NCBI RefSeq assembly: GCF_014635205.1
Contig: NZ_BMCN01000001.1
Span: 868,001-932,000 of the forward strand
Source: Jeotgalicoccus aerolatus
Lineage (GTDB): Bacteria; Bacillota; Bacilli; Staphylococcales; Salinicoccaceae
DNA length: 64,000 bases
Direction of reading: 5' to 3'
Part shown: positions 52,361-63,377 of the stretch, piece by piece
Layout of the letters: every line of letters begins with the position of its first letter
Numbering within the stretch: the stretch's first letter is position 1
Notes under the pieces: model-generated
Told to the model about the DNA's origin: nothing
Databases searched by the model: none
What the model saw: the letters and a program-made list of their open reading frames with translations, nothing else
Program-made: the position numbers and the translations under genes

Positions 52361-52396
52361 ATCCGGGCAGAGTTTTTAATTCTGTCCGGATTTTTG
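52361..52396 (+). terminator. Terminator of trpS
   Basis: An 11-bp stem (ATCCGGGCAGA 52361-52371, TCTGTCCGGAT 52381-52391, one G-T pair) followed by five T. Confidence 0.9.
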
Positions 52397-52470
52397 TGTT
52401 TTGCTGGTGTTATGTATAATTATGGGTCCTGTGTAGGCATGTAAACTTATTTGTGTGTCGTCGCCGATGT

Positions 52471-52712
52471 GACGACGTCATCCGGAAGGCTGCGGACGAC
52501 TTCGTGGTTTTGACGACGTCATCCGGAAGGCTGCGGACGACTTCGTGGTTTTGACGACGTCATCCGGAAGGCCGCGGGCGACTTCGTGATTTTGACGACG
52601 TCATCCGGAAGGCCGCGGACGACTTCGTGATTTTGACGACGTCATCCGGAAGGCCGCGGACGACTTCGTGATTTTGACGACGTCATCCGGAAGGCCGCGG
52701 ACGACTTCGTGA
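52471..52712. repeat. Six-copy 41-bp GC-rich tandem repeat, each copy a hairpin
   Basis: Copies begin at 52471, 52512, 52553, 52594, 52635 and 52676; the last is cut at about 37 bp. The unit starts GACGACGTCATCCGGAAGGC and continues TGCGGACGACTTCGTGGTTTT, with copies 1-2, 3 and 4-6 differing at a few bases (GGCTGCGG or GGCCGCGG; GTGG or GTGA). In each unit bases 1-14 and 23-36 can pair as an imperfect hairpin. Because 41 is not a multiple of 3 and TGA occurs in each unit, it does not code for a repeat protein. GC is far above the surrounding DNA. It lies between convergent trpS and fabF. Confidence 0.95.
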
Positions 52713-52819
52713 ACCAGTCGAAGGCACGCAAACCTCAAAACACGGCCAAAATCACAAAAAACACGCGACATATAATATATCGCGTGTCCTTGACAAGGGG
52801 TGCACTTTATTTCAATAAT
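52713..52819. terminator. 3' region of fabF with intrinsic terminator at 52756-52787
   Basis: On the minus strand ACACGCGA (52787-52780) and TCGCGTGT (52768-52761) pair and are followed by a T-run (52760-52756). It ends the fabH-fabF transcript 32 bp after the fabF stop. The remainder up to the repeat array holds no feature. Confidence 0.8.
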
Positions 52820-54061
52820 CTATTCTTCGTATTTTTTAAATACCAGTGTTGCATTATGGCCGCCAAAACCAAGGCTGTTTGATACTGCATATTTAAGATC
52901 TGCAGTTACCGGACCGTTCGGCACATAATTCAGGTCACATTCCGGCGCCTGATTTGTTAAGTTAATTGTCGGGTGGACCTTGCCGTCGCGAAGACTGCAG
53001 GCAGTAATGATTGCTTCCATACCGCCGGCACCGCCGAGCATATGACCCGTCATTGATTTCGTAGAGTTAATTAACAAGTTGTCCGCATGTTCTTTAAATA
53101 CTGTGCGGATTGCTATTGTTTCAAATTCATCATTGTACGGTGTACTTGTTCCGTGAGCATTGATGTACTGCACGTCTTCCGGTTTAATTCCTGCATCTTT
53201 CAATGCTTCAGACATTGCACGTGCGCCGCCTTCACCGTCCGGCGCGGGTGCTGTGATGTGATGCGCATCTCCAGTTGAGCCGTAACCAACGATTTCAGCA
53301 TAAATTTGTGCGCCGCGTGCTTTCGCATGCTCCAATTCTTCTATAACAACAACGCCGGCACCTTCACCCATGACAAAGCCGTCTCTGTCTGCAGAGAACG
53401 GACGTGATGCGTAGTCGGGGTCGTTAGAGCTTGATAACGCTCTGTTTGCCTGGAAACCAGCGACACCCATATTAGTAATCGGCGCTTCAGTTCCGCCCGT
53501 AATCATAGCGTCTGCCTGACCGCGTTCTATAATTTTAAAAGCATCGCCGATAGAGTTTGTTCCTGTCGCACATGCTGTAACTGTTGCACCGTTTGGTCCT
53601 TTAGCACCTTCACGGATAGATACTTGTCCGCTTGCCATATCCGGAATCATCATCGGTACGAAGAATGGACTGACACGTCTCGGACCTTTAGTTGTTAAAG
53701 CGATAAATCCATCTTCAAGTGACTGGATTCCGCCGATTCCAGAACCGATCCATACACCAATGCGTTCTGCATTACTGTCGTCGATCACAAGCCCTGAATC
53801 TTTCACCGCTTCTTCAGCTGCAATCACTGCAAATTGTGTAAATTTATCCATACGGCGTGCTTCTTTTCTATCTATAAAATCTTCAATATTTAAATTTTTA
53901 ACTTCTCCAGCAATATGAACATTGAATTGTTCTGTATCGATATTTGTAATTTCTGCAATACCATTTTTACCCATTAATGCATTTTGCCACGTTTCTTTTG
54001 CTGTATTACCAATCGGTGTTACTGCCCCTGTACCGGTAATGACAACTCTTCTTCTAGTCAT
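52820..54061 (-). CDS. fabF: 3-oxoacyl-[acyl-carrier-protein] synthase II
   Basis: A 413-residue condensing enzyme for elongation in fatty-acid synthesis. The active Cys is in [15 protein letters not shown]; the two His are in [13 protein letters not shown] and [15 protein letters not shown]. Its ATG overlaps the fabH stop by one base (TAATG), so the two genes are coupled. The enzyme is cytoplasmic and regulated with fabH through the FapR-type box at 55045-55060. Confidence 0.97.
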   Translation of the reverse strand: MTRRRVVITGTGAVTPIGNTAKETWQNALMGKNGIAEITNIDTEQFNVHIAGEVKNLNIEDFIDRKEARRMDKFTQFAVIAAEEAVKDSGLVIDDSNAERIGVWIGSGIGGIQSLEDGFIALTTKGPRRVSPFFVPMMIPDMASGQVSIREGAKGPNGATVTACATGTNSIGDAFKIIERGQADAMITGGTEAPITNMGVAGFQANRALSSSNDPDYASRPFSADRDGFVMGEGAGVVVIEELEHAKARGAQIYAEIVGYGSTGDAHHITAPAPDGEGGARAMSEALKDAGIKPEDVQYINAHGTSTPYNDEFETIAIRTVFKEHADNLLINSTKSMTGHMLGGAGGMEAIITACSLRDGKVHPTINLTNQAPECDLNYVPNGPVTADLKYAVSNSLGFGGHNATLVFKKYEE

Positions 54062-55017
54062 TAAGAATCCTCCTTCTTAGTACCCCAAGTTAAACATACT
54101 GCGCCCCATGTTAAACCGCCGCCAAATCCGACTAAGACAATATTATCTCCCGGTTTGATACGGTTTCGTTTCACTTCATAATCCATGCTGAGCGGTATTG
54201 ATGCTGCCGAGGTGTTTCCGTATTTATCTACAGTTACACTCATTTTATCATAAGGCAGTCCCATTCGTTCTCTCGCTGCATTCATAATTCTAATATTTGC
54301 CTGATGCGGAATCAGCATGTCGATATCATCTTTATTCAGACCAGCTTTATCTGTCACTGCGACACTTGATTCTCCCATTTGTCTAACGGCAAATTTAAAT
54401 ACTTCACGGCCGTTCATGCGAATATATCCAAGCTCTTTATCGCCGTACAGATATTTCGCACCCGAGCCTTTGCTGCCGAGCTCGAATGATTTAATACCAA
54501 ACCCTTCATCTACTTCACCGACTACAACTGCACCGGCACCATCGCCAAATAGTACTGCGGTTGAACGGTCGTCAAAGTCAGTGATATTAGTCAGTTTATC
54601 TGCACCAACGACAAGAATATTTTTATAATTCCCGGATTTTACGAACATTTCCGCAGTCGATAGCCCGTAAATAAATCCTGTACATGCGGCCAGCTGATCC
54701 ATAGACGGCACATTATTAAGGCCTAGCCGTTCCTGAATTAAGTTCGCAACTGACGGAAATTTGTGATCACCGGTAGATGTCGCAACAATTACAAAGTCTA
54801 TATCTTCCTTATTTAGTCCGGAATCTTCAAGTGCTCTTTCAGCCGCTATAAAGGCCATTTCACTCGTTTCCATATCTTCTGCGAAACGTCTTTCTTCTAT
54901 ACCTGTCATTTCTCTAATCCATTCATCAGAAGTATCCATAATTTTTTCAAAATCAAAGTTTGTGAATACTTTTTCTGGTGTATATGAACCAATGCCGAGA
55001 ATCCCTACATTTGTCAT
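54061..55017 (-). CDS. fabH: 3-oxoacyl-[acyl-carrier-protein] synthase III
   Basis: A 318-residue enzyme that starts fatty-acid chains from acyl-CoA and malonyl-ACP, setting branched- or straight-chain type. Active residues are C112 ([11 protein letters not shown]), His in [10 protein letters not shown] and Asn in [14 protein letters not shown]. The ATG at 55015-55017 has AAGGTG eight bases upstream; an in-frame GTG three codons earlier lies within that site. First gene of the fabHF pair. Confidence 0.97.
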   Translation of the reverse strand: MTNVGILGIGSYTPEKVFTNFDFEKIMDTSDEWIREMTGIEERRFAEDMETSEMAFIAAERALEDSGLNKEDIDFVIVATSTGDHKFPSVANLIQERLGLNNVPSMDQLAACTGFIYGLSTAEMFVKSGNYKNILVVGADKLTNITDFDDRSTAVLFGDGAGAVVVGEVDEGFGIKSFELGSKGSGAKYLYGDKELGYIRMNGREVFKFAVRQMGESSVAVTDKAGLNKDDIDMLIPHQANIRIMNAARERMGLPYDKMSVTVDKYGNTSAASIPLSMDYEVKRNRIKPGDNIVLVGFGGGLTWGAVCLTWGTKKEDS

Positions 55018-55044
55018 TCTTCTCACACCTTATAGTCTCATTAT

Positions 55045-55060
55045 ATTACTAGGTACTAAT
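55045..55060 (-). promoter_or_regulatory. FapR-type operator upstream of fabH
   Basis: On the minus strand ATTAGTACCTAGTAAT, an imperfect palindrome of the FapR type, overlaps a TATAAT -10 element (55045-55040). Repression by FapR would block the promoter directly. Confidence 0.75.
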
Positions 55061-55112
55061 TTATCATAAATTGGGATATTGTTCAATTAAAAACACCGGT
55101 GAATCACCCGGC

Positions 55113-55151
55113 CATAAATAAAAAACCGGAGACATTAAATGTCTCCGGTTT
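55113..55151 (-). terminator. Terminator of the opp operon
   Basis: A perfect 13-bp stem (AAACCGGAGACAT 55123-55135, ATGTCTCCGGTTT 55139-55151) with a 3-nt loop, followed on the minus strand by a T-rich tail. It is 16 bp after the oppA stop. Confidence 0.92.
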
Positions 55152-55167
55152 AAGATTTCTGTAACTA

Positions 55168-57018
55168 TTATTCTGCGTCTTCAACACCAACGCGGTACCA
55201 TAATGTGTCTTCGTTCCACTGGTAATCTTCAGAGTAGTTAATTACTCTTTCATTTACAGGTGTAACAAATGCACGGTAAAGTGTTGGAATTACTGGAATA
55301 TCCTGAACCATCAGTTCAGCCCACTGGTTGTAAACATCTTTTCTGTAGTCTACTTCCAGAGCTTCTTGTGAGTTACCTGCTGTTAACAGTTCAGTTGATT
55401 CATCTGATTCATAACGCGTGTAGTTAAATGGTGCAGTTGGACCGTAAAGACCTGAAGGGTCTACATCTGAACCTACACCCCAAGCGCCTTGGTAAATATC
55501 GATTTCAGGATCATCGTTTTCAACCATATCGTAGAATGTGTTGAACTCGATTAAACGTCCGTTAGTCAGCTGAACATTAAGACCAACGTCTCTCCAAGAT
55601 TGGATGTAGTAGTTTGCTAATGGTTCAGCAATATCTCCGCCTGACATTGAAGCAAAGTTAATTTCTAATGGTTCGCCTTCAGGAGTTTCTCTCATGCCGT
55701 CTCCGTCAGTATCTTCGTATCCTGCTTCGTCAAGAATTGCATTTGCTTCTTCAGGGTCGTAAGCTGGAACTTCTACTTCTTCATGCCAGTTTGCATGGTA
55801 AGGTGTAATTAATGAAGTTGCTTTCCAGCGAAGTCCATTATAGAAACGTTCTCCGATAGCATCGTTGTCAACTGCATGCCACATTGCACGGCGCAGTTCA
55901 ACATCGCCCATCTTCATTTCTTCCGGTTTGTATTCAACTTTTCCTTCATCTGCGTTCCAAGAACCCAGTTTAAATCCGATGTATGTGTATGAGCCTTCGA
56001 CGTTAGCTAACCATTCTACTCCATCGATATCCGAAACATCCGGATACTGATCTGTCGGGAAGCTCTTAGCAATATCAATTTCTCCAGATTCAACTGCACT
56101 TGCAATTGATGATGGTGCGATAACGCGAACGGTAACTTCAGAAACTCCCGGCTCGCCGCGCCAGTAATCTTCGAATTTAGACATTGAAATTGACTCACCC
56201 GCAACGATTGAATCTACTTTATAAGGTCCAATACCGATTGGGTTTTCTCTCGTTTGAGGTGCTGCCGCCATTTCTGAAACTTCTAATCCTTCATAGTAAT
56301 GAGTCGGGAAGGCATATGACCAGAACCCGCCTGCTGTTAATGATGGAGCAAGTTCAGTATAAGTAAATACTGCAGTTTTATCATCGACGATTTCAATACC
56401 TGAGATAGAATCAGCTTCGCCGCTTCTGTACTCTTCATAACCTTCGATTAATGTAAATCCGTCAGTTGAACCGCGAACTCCGTCATAATCCGGATGTCCG
56501 ATGATTTCATATGAAGAAACGTAATCCTGGATTGTTAAAGGTTCACCATCGTGCCAGTTTACGCCGTCACGAACAGTAAATGTTACAGTGTTGTCGTCTT
56601 CATTAAGTTCAAACTGTACTGCACCTTCGTTTGTATACTGGAAATCTTCATCCATTGCAAGTACAGCTTCATCGAAATGAGCCATCATATCTGCATCTGG
56701 AGCCCCTTGGTAAAATGCCCAGTTAAGCGTACCTTCAAATGGAGTATCTGATGAATAACCAATATTTAAAGTCCCTTCACCTGATGGATCTCCTGTGTTA
56801 GATACTGTTTTAGGAAAATCTTCATAGTTGTAAATTTCCCCGCCAGCAGTGTCCCCTTCTTCACCAGACTCATCTGATGATTCTTCTCCTGACTCTTCTG
56901 ATGAAGCATCATCCGAAGATGTATCTTCCTCTGAAGAGTCTCCCCCGCATGCTGCCAGCGCTAATACAAGTGCCAGCGTCATAAGGAATAAAAACCTTGA
57001 CCAAGAAATTTTAGTCAT
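55168..57018 (-). CDS. oppA: Peptide ABC transporter substrate-binding lipoprotein
   Basis: A 616-residue SBP_bac_5 family protein that catches oligopeptides outside the cell. The lipobox LALAAC puts the lipidated Cys at residue 24, followed by an acidic Ser/Asp/Glu-rich linker of about 40 residues. The binding domain has DGVNWHDGEPLTIQDYVSSY and RRAMWHAVDNDAIGERFYNG. AAGGAGG is seven bases before the ATG at 57016-57018; the longer frame to 57126 is not translated. It is the last gene of the opp operon with a 173-bp gap before it, in which no clear promoter was found. Confidence 0.95.
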   Translation of the reverse strand: MTKISWSRFLFLMTLALVLALAACGGDSSEEDTSSDDASSEESGEESSDESGEEGDTAGGEIYNYEDFPKTVSNTGDPSGEGTLNIGYSSDTPFEGTLNWAFYQGAPDADMMAHFDEAVLAMDEDFQYTNEGAVQFELNEDDNTVTFTVRDGVNWHDGEPLTIQDYVSSYEIIGHPDYDGVRGSTDGFTLIEGYEEYRSGEADSISGIEIVDDKTAVFTYTELAPSLTAGGFWSYAFPTHYYEGLEVSEMAAAPQTRENPIGIGPYKVDSIVAGESISMSKFEDYWRGEPGVSEVTVRVIAPSSIASAVESGEIDIAKSFPTDQYPDVSDIDGVEWLANVEGSYTYIGFKLGSWNADEGKVEYKPEEMKMGDVELRRAMWHAVDNDAIGERFYNGLRWKATSLITPYHANWHEEVEVPAYDPEEANAILDEAGYEDTDGDGMRETPEGEPLEINFASMSGGDIAEPLANYYIQSWRDVGLNVQLTNGRLIEFNTFYDMVENDDPEIDIYQGAWGVGSDVDPSGLYGPTAPFNYTRYESDESTELLTAGNSQEALEVDYRKDVYNQWAELMVQDIPVIPTLYRAFVTPVNERVINYSEDYQWNEDTLWYRVGVEDAE

Positions 57019-57191
57019 TTTATTTCCTCCTTTGTTTTGATCTTGCTTGATATATATACAAAGCCCAGAAACCCGAACTTTAGTACCAAAATTCAATTTC
57101 TTCCATAAAATGTTTGTAAAGTTCACTTAATATTCATAATAGCATAGTTATACATTATATCAATTAAATTTTTAGAAAATTGTGTAATTAT

Positions 57192-58280
57192 TTAAGCGTT
57201 ACGCTGACGTGCATCTCCGGCGCGTCTGAACGCTTCCCCAATGTTTCTGACACACAGCATTAAGATTAGAATCAGAATGGCTGCAGGTGCCCAAATCCAC
57301 CATCTGTTTTGCAGTGTCTGAGTCTGAATTGCATATGCCATCAGCGTTCCGAGAGACGGTGTATTTTCAGGGAAACCGAAGCCGATAAACGACAGTCCTG
57401 ATTCAATTCCGATATTTGCTGCAAGTGATAATGTACCGTTTACAATAATCAGTCCAACCAGGTTAGGCATCAGCTGAGTAAAGATAATTTTAATATTAGA
57501 ACTTCCAAGTGTTCTGGATGCATTAATATAATCCAATTCCTTTTCCTGCATTGCAACTGACCGGATTAATCTGGCCGTTCCTGTCCACAGGAAGGCTGCC
57601 ATAATCAGCGAGAATGTCCAAATATCGTATGACGGTACAATTGTTACGAATACTACGATGATCATCAGGAAAGGCAGGACCATAAAGAAGTCGACGATAC
57701 GCATCATGCCGTTATCAATTTGTCCTCCAAAATATCCTGATACGACACCGTAGACGATACCAAAACCAACACTGATTGCAGTAACGAGAAAACCGATAGC
57801 CAGCGAGTTTCTCGTTCCGATAATCAGCTGGCCAAATATATCTCTGCCGCCGTAATCCGTTCCTAATCTGAAGTCATCATTCGGCGGCTGGTTAATGGCA
57901 AATAAATCTACTTTAACAATCGCTGCCTGATTTAAGAACATCGTCAAACCGAAAACATACGATGTAATGATAACTAAAATAATAAGTGAAAATAGTGCTA
58001 ATTTATCACTGACCAATTCTTCAAATATAATTTTCCAGCCCGGTTTTGAACGGGGCAGGTTTTTCATATCCAGTGCACCGTGACCTGCTGCACCATGAGG
58101 CAAATCTGCTTTCACACTCATGTCGAGCGTTTTGCTTTCGCTGCTGTCTTTGTTATCGAGTGAATACGCATCCCGCTGTTCAGGCGGGGTGTGCGCGTTA
58201 TTCTCATTTTCTTCATTAAATTTATAAGTATTGTTCTCTTCTTCATCTAATCGTTTTTTATCGTCTCTTTCATTTACCAA
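57192..58280 (-). CDS. oppC: Peptide ABC transporter permease, OppC-type
   Basis: A 362-residue permease with six membrane helices. The first 85 residues are acidic and hydrophilic (DEEENNTYKFNEENENN) and longer than in most OppC proteins. The permease motif is ARLIRSVAMQEKELDYINAS, the EAA loop that contacts the ATPases. It starts at a TTG (58278-58280) eight bases after GGAGG. It pairs with OppB, which lies 13 bp upstream. Confidence 0.93.
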   Translation of the reverse strand: MVNERDDKKRLDEEENNTYKFNEENENNAHTPPEQRDAYSLDNKDSSESKTLDMSVKADLPHGAAGHGALDMKNLPRSKPGWKIIFEELVSDKLALFSLIILVIITSYVFGLTMFLNQAAIVKVDLFAINQPPNDDFRLGTDYGGRDIFGQLIIGTRNSLAIGFLVTAISVGFGIVYGVVSGYFGGQIDNGMMRIVDFFMVLPFLMIIVVFVTIVPSYDIWTFSLIMAAFLWTGTARLIRSVAMQEKELDYINASRTLGSSNIKIIFTQLMPNLVGLIIVNGTLSLAANIGIESGLSFIGFGFPENTPSLGTLMAYAIQTQTLQNRWWIWAPAAILILILMLCVRNIGEAFRRAGDARQRNA

Positions 58281-58293
58281 ATTACACCCCTCC

Positions 58294-59256
58294 TTACTTA
58301 ATGCGGATACGAGGATCCACTATACTTAAAATAATATCTGATAATAATGTCCCGATAATTGCGAGCATGCCGTACATTAAGATTAGTACGTTCGCTACTG
58401 AGAAATCCCTGATTGAAATGGATTCAAGGAACAGGCGTCCCATGCCCGGATAACCGTAAATTGTTTCGATAAACAGCGATCCGCCGAGCAGTGAAGTAAT
58501 TTCATAACCAAAGAATGCTGCAATAGGCAAGATTGAGTTTCTGAAAATATGTCTCGTATATACTTTGCCTTCTGTTACCCCTTTAGCACGTGCTAAAGTG
58601 ATGAAATCTTTCTGTTTCGTTTCAATAATTCCGCTTCTTAAGTACTGAACCGTTCCAACAAGACCGATCAGCGCAATAGAGAAGCTCGGCAGCACCAGAT
58701 GCTGTATCTTGCTGACAACATATTCAAGTGTTCCGGGTGTTACTCCCGCTCCGACTGAACCGCCTGTCGGGAACCAGCCAAGTGTGTAACCGAATAAAAG
58801 CAGGACAACAAGACCGAAAATAAACGTTGGTGTTGCAAACCCTAAGTATGTGTAACCTGTGATCAGACTATCGAGCGGTGAGTCATTCCAGCGCCCTGAT
58901 ACTAAACCTAGCGGAATACCAATTAAGTAAATCAGTACTGCAGAGAATAGTGACAGCCAAACAGTATTCAGCATTCTGTCTCCGATAACATCAAGCACCG
59001 GCTGCTGTTTGAAGAATGAATGACCGAAGTCGCCTTGCAGCATTGCAACAATCCAGTCCTTGTACTGGATATACCATGGATTATTTAAGCCCATCTGTTC
59101 ACGCAGTCTTTCAATCTGCTCAATCGGTACAGTCGGGTCAATCAGACCGCTCAGCGCATCTCCCGGCATTAATGAACCGAGGAAGAATACGAGTATACTT
59201 AATAATATTATTTGCGGAAAAGAAATTATTAACCGTCTAATAGTAAATTTTAACAT
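58294..59256 (-). CDS. oppB: Peptide ABC transporter permease, OppB-type
   Basis: A 320-residue permease with six membrane helices. It has the OppB start FTIRRLIISFPQIILLSILV, the mid-part LNNPWYIQYKDWIVAMLQGD and the EAA loop TLARAKGVTEGKVYTRHIFR. With OppC it forms the peptide channel. It starts 8 bp after oppF. Confidence 0.94.
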   Translation of the reverse strand: MLKFTIRRLIISFPQIILLSILVFFLGSLMPGDALSGLIDPTVPIEQIERLREQMGLNNPWYIQYKDWIVAMLQGDFGHSFFKQQPVLDVIGDRMLNTVWLSLFSAVLIYLIGIPLGLVSGRWNDSPLDSLITGYTYLGFATPTFIFGLVVLLLFGYTLGWFPTGGSVGAGVTPGTLEYVVSKIQHLVLPSFSIALIGLVGTVQYLRSGIIETKQKDFITLARAKGVTEGKVYTRHIFRNSILPIAAFFGYEITSLLGGSLFIETIYGYPGMGRLFLESISIRDFSVANVLILMYGMLAIIGTLLSDIILSIVDPRIRIK

Positions 59257-59264
59257 TCAGCCTT

Positions 59265-60197
59265 TCACCCCTTTGCCGGCAGGGCTGCTTTATGTGTCGC
59301 TGTAATATTAATCAGCGGCAAAGCTCTGCCATCTTCGTCTAAATATTCGTGGAAATGCTGATCGTACTCTTCTTTTACCGATTGACGGATATGAAGGTTT
59401 TCATCGATTTTATCCACATTTGTATCAGGAATCGCTGCAATCAGACGTTTCGTGTATAAATGCTGCGGGTTATTGAAGATTTCTTCAGCTGTTCCCTCTT
59501 CTACAAGACGTCCCTGATACATAATGCCGATATGCTGGCACATGTGGCGAACAACACCTAGATCGTGCGCGATAAAGAGCATCGTTAAATTGAGCTCCTG
59601 CTGAATATCCTGCATAAAGTTAAGCACTTGCGCCTGGACGGAAACGTCCAGTGCAGATACCGGTTCATCTGCGATAATTAATTTAGGATTCAGCGCAATA
59701 GCTCTGGCTACACCGATTCTCTGTCTTTGACCCCCTGAGAATTCGTGCGGATATTTATAAAGTGAGCCCGGAGGCAGTCCGACTTTTTGCAGTAAATCCA
59801 ATACTTCTGCAATCAGTTCGTTTTTCGTCCGTTTATGGTAATTCCGTATCGGTTCACTGACGATATCAAAAACACGTTTTCTGACGTTTAACGATGAATA
59901 TGGATCCTGGAAAATCATTTGAATTTCCTGACTGTTTTCAACTGATTTGCCGCTGCCGCTAATGGCTTTTCCGTCAAAATATATTTCGCCTTCAGTAATA
60001 TGATTTAGACCGATAACAGCTTTTCCAGTCGTTGTCTTGCCTGAACCGGATTCACCTACGAGACCGTAAGATGTTCCTTCAGGAATATTCAGCGACACGC
60101 CATCCACTGCTTTCACATGGTCCTTAACAGTATTAAAGAATCCCCCTTTAATCGGGTAATACACTTTTAAATCTTTTACTTCGAGAAGGTTCTTCAT
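59265..60197 (-). CDS. oppF: Peptide ABC transporter ATPase, OppF-type
   Basis: A 310-residue ABC ATPase. Walker A is VGESGSGKTTTGKAV, the signature is EFSGGQRQRIGVARAIALNP and Walker B is LIIADEPVSALDVSVQAQVL. The C-terminal oligopeptide extension follows. It overlaps oppD by 4 bp. Confidence 0.95.
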   Translation of the reverse strand: MKNLLEVKDLKVYYPIKGGFFNTVKDHVKAVDGVSLNIPEGTSYGLVGESGSGKTTTGKAVIGLNHITEGEIYFDGKAISGSGKSVENSQEIQMIFQDPYSSLNVRKRVFDIVSEPIRNYHKRTKNELIAEVLDLLQKVGLPPGSLYKYPHEFSGGQRQRIGVARAIALNPKLIIADEPVSALDVSVQAQVLNFMQDIQQELNLTMLFIAHDLGVVRHMCQHIGIMYQGRLVEEGTAEEIFNNPQHLYTKRLIAAIPDTNVDKIDENLHIRQSVKEEYDQHFHEYLDEDGRALPLINITATHKAALPAKG

Positions 60198-61243
60198 TCC
60201 GTCACCTCATTTAAGCTGTCTTCTTCCATTTGACGCTCTTCTACCAGCATTCCTTTATCCTTATCGGATTTTAAGTAGAAATCTTTATAGCATGTACAGC
60301 GGACAAAATGGCCTGGACTGATTTCCCGAAGTTCCGGATTATGTTCATGTGCCTCTTGTGGAATCCAAGGGATTCTCGGTGCAAATCTGCATGATTCCCT
60401 TTCCATTTTATTAAGTGCCGGTACAACGCCTTCAATAACATGAAGCTTGTTGCCCATCTGCTCTTCGTTCGGCAAAGAGTTTAACAGCGAGCGGGTATAT
60501 GGATGTTTTGGATCTTTGAATAACTCATTCACCGGTGCAATCTCAACAATTTGGCCAGCATACATTACCGCTACTTTGTCTGCCATTTCTGCAACGACCC
60601 CGAGGTCGTGAGTAATCAGCAGAACGCCTGAGTTCAAGTCATCCTGCAGCTCGCGGATTAAATCTAATATTTGGGCCTGTATCGTTACATCGAGTGCCGT
60701 TGTCGGTTCATCCGCAATCAAGAGACGCGGTCTGTTCGCAATTGCGATAGCGATAACTACACGCTGTCTCATCCCCCCTGAGAGTTCATGCGGGAACGCC
60801 TCTCCGACCCGTTCAGGATTTGGGATTCCTACTTTCGACAGAAGTTCTATTGCGTAGCTTTCTCTCTCACTTTTTGCTTTAGTCTTATGTATTTTCAGAG
60901 TTTCCATAATCTGCAGCTTTATTTTCATTAAAGGGTTCAGAGCAGTCATCGGATCCTGGAAGATCATTGCCATTTCTCCGCCCCTGATATTATTCATCTT
61001 CTTCTCATTTAACTTCAGCAGATCTTTCCCCTCAAAATCTACTTCTCCTTCAATTCGGGCGTTGCGATGCAATTTCATTAAAGAAAATGCTGTTGCACTT
61101 TTACCTGAACCCGACTCACCGACTAGTGCTACTACCTCATTCGGCTTAATATCCAGTGATACACCATCTACGGCAGGATAATAAGTTCCGTCGATTTTAA
61201 AGGAAGTCGTCAAATTTTTAACTTTCAGAAGTTCTTCTCCCAC
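60194..61243 (-). CDS. oppD: Peptide ABC transporter ATPase, OppD-type
   Basis: A 349-residue ABC ATPase, first gene of the operon. Walker A is VGESGSGKSATAFSL, the signature ELSGGMRQRVVIAIAIANRP and Walker B LLIADEPTTALDVTIQAQIL. The C-terminal Cys residues (ESCRFAPRIPWIP and VRCTCYKDF) are those of the iron-sulphur-like loop of OppD proteins. Together with OppF it drives peptide uptake, a source of amino acids that PepF further breaks down. A CodY-like box precedes the gene at 61349-61363. Confidence 0.95.
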   Translation of the reverse strand: MGEELLKVKNLTTSFKIDGTYYPAVDGVSLDIKPNEVVALVGESGSGKSATAFSLMKLHRNARIEGEVDFEGKDLLKLNEKKMNNIRGGEMAMIFQDPMTALNPLMKIKLQIMETLKIHKTKAKSERESYAIELLSKVGIPNPERVGEAFPHELSGGMRQRVVIAIAIANRPRLLIADEPTTALDVTIQAQILDLIRELQDDLNSGVLLITHDLGVVAEMADKVAVMYAGQIVEIAPVNELFKDPKHPYTRSLLNSLPNEEQMGNKLHVIEGVVPALNKMERESCRFAPRIPWIPQEAHEHNPELREISPGHFVRCTCYKDFYLKSDKDKGMLVEERQMEEDSLNEVTE

Positions 61244-61348
61244 TTAAATCACCTTAACTTTCCCTTTGTTATACATCGTTTTTTCAAAATATGTAAATTC
61301 TCAGTTTGTTTTTCTATTGTATATAGACACTCTAAAAAAGGCAATAAG

Positions 61349-61363
61349 AATAATCTGAAAATT
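61349..61363 (-). promoter_or_regulatory. CodY-box-like site upstream of oppD
   Basis: On the minus strand AATTTTCAGATTATT matches 13 of 15 bases of the CodY consensus AATTTTCWGAAAATT. It is 106 bp upstream of the oppD start. CodY represses peptide uptake genes in related bacteria when branched-chain amino acids and GTP are high. Confidence 0.5.
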
Positions 61364-61446
61364 ACAAACTTTCTGTATGTAATTTATTAATATGCATCTA
61401 TGCATAATTTACTTGCACCCTTATTCTATGAGACCGTTTTCAATTT

Positions 61447-61460
61447 TGCAAGCGTTTTCA
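61447..61460 (+). promoter_or_regulatory. cre-like site (CcpA)
   Basis: TGCAAGCGTTTTCA matches the catabolite-response consensus TGWAANCGNTNWCA except for one base. It lies between oppD and the DUF2929-glpK-glpD genes, about 100 bp before the DUF2929 start, so which side it controls is open. Confidence 0.45.
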
Positions 61461-61545
61461 TAAATTATTTTTTTCACACTATACTTTATTCTTTTTTTCA
61501 TGTAAAATGAGTGTATAAAATATGTTGAATCGGAGGCTCTCACAT

Positions 61546-61743
61546 ATGAGATATCTCGTTACATTTTTCTGGGCTTTCTTACTGACTCAGATGGTTAACT
61601 TCATACTTAACAGTCTTGCAGGCGGCGGCCCGTTAAACTTTTGGATCGGTGTCGTATTAGCAGTGGCTATTACACTTGCGGTATTCATACTTGACGGACT
61701 GACTAAAATTTCTGCCGATACAAATGCAGGAGATGAACACTAA
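61546..61743 (+). CDS. DUF2929 (YjzD-like) small membrane protein
   Basis: A 65-residue protein with two membrane segments (MRYLVTFFWAFLLTQMVNFI and IGVVLAVAITLAVFILDGL) and a short acidic end. The start and length fit the DUF2929 family. CGGAGG lies before the ATG at 61546-61548; the frame begins earlier at 61522 but without a site. Function unknown. It ends at a terminator. Confidence 0.8.
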   Translation: MRYLVTFFWAFLLTQMVNFILNSLAGGGPLNFWIGVVLAVAITLAVFILDGLTKISADTNAGDEH

Positions 61744-61774
61744 GCTGGATTTCATTTGAAATCCGGTTTTTTTA
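61744..61774 (+). terminator. Terminator after the DUF2929 gene
   Basis: A 10-bp stem with one wobble (CTGGATTTCA with TGAAATCCGG, 61745-61767) followed by seven T. Confidence 0.85.
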
Positions 61775-61798
61775 TTTGAATTTTTTTAAGTGTATTAA

Positions 61799-63349
<1,551 letters not shown>

Positions 63350-63377
63350 CAGCTTATAAATATACAGGAGGAGTTAT

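Larger units (their letters stand above)
61244..61545. other. Divergent region between oppD and the DUF2929 gene
   Basis: This 302-bp region is AT-rich. It holds a CodY-like box (61349-61363), a cre-like site (61447-61460) and an extended -10 (TGTAAAAT at 61501-61508) for the plus-strand gene. No open frame is seen. Confidence 0.6.

Noticed and set aside
52471-52712. Possible CRISPR array
   Set aside because: The repeats follow each other directly with no unique spacers between them, and no cas genes are near.
52471-52712. Repeat-protein gene in the array
   Set aside because: The 41-bp unit shifts frame each copy and each unit carries TGA, so no long frame exists.
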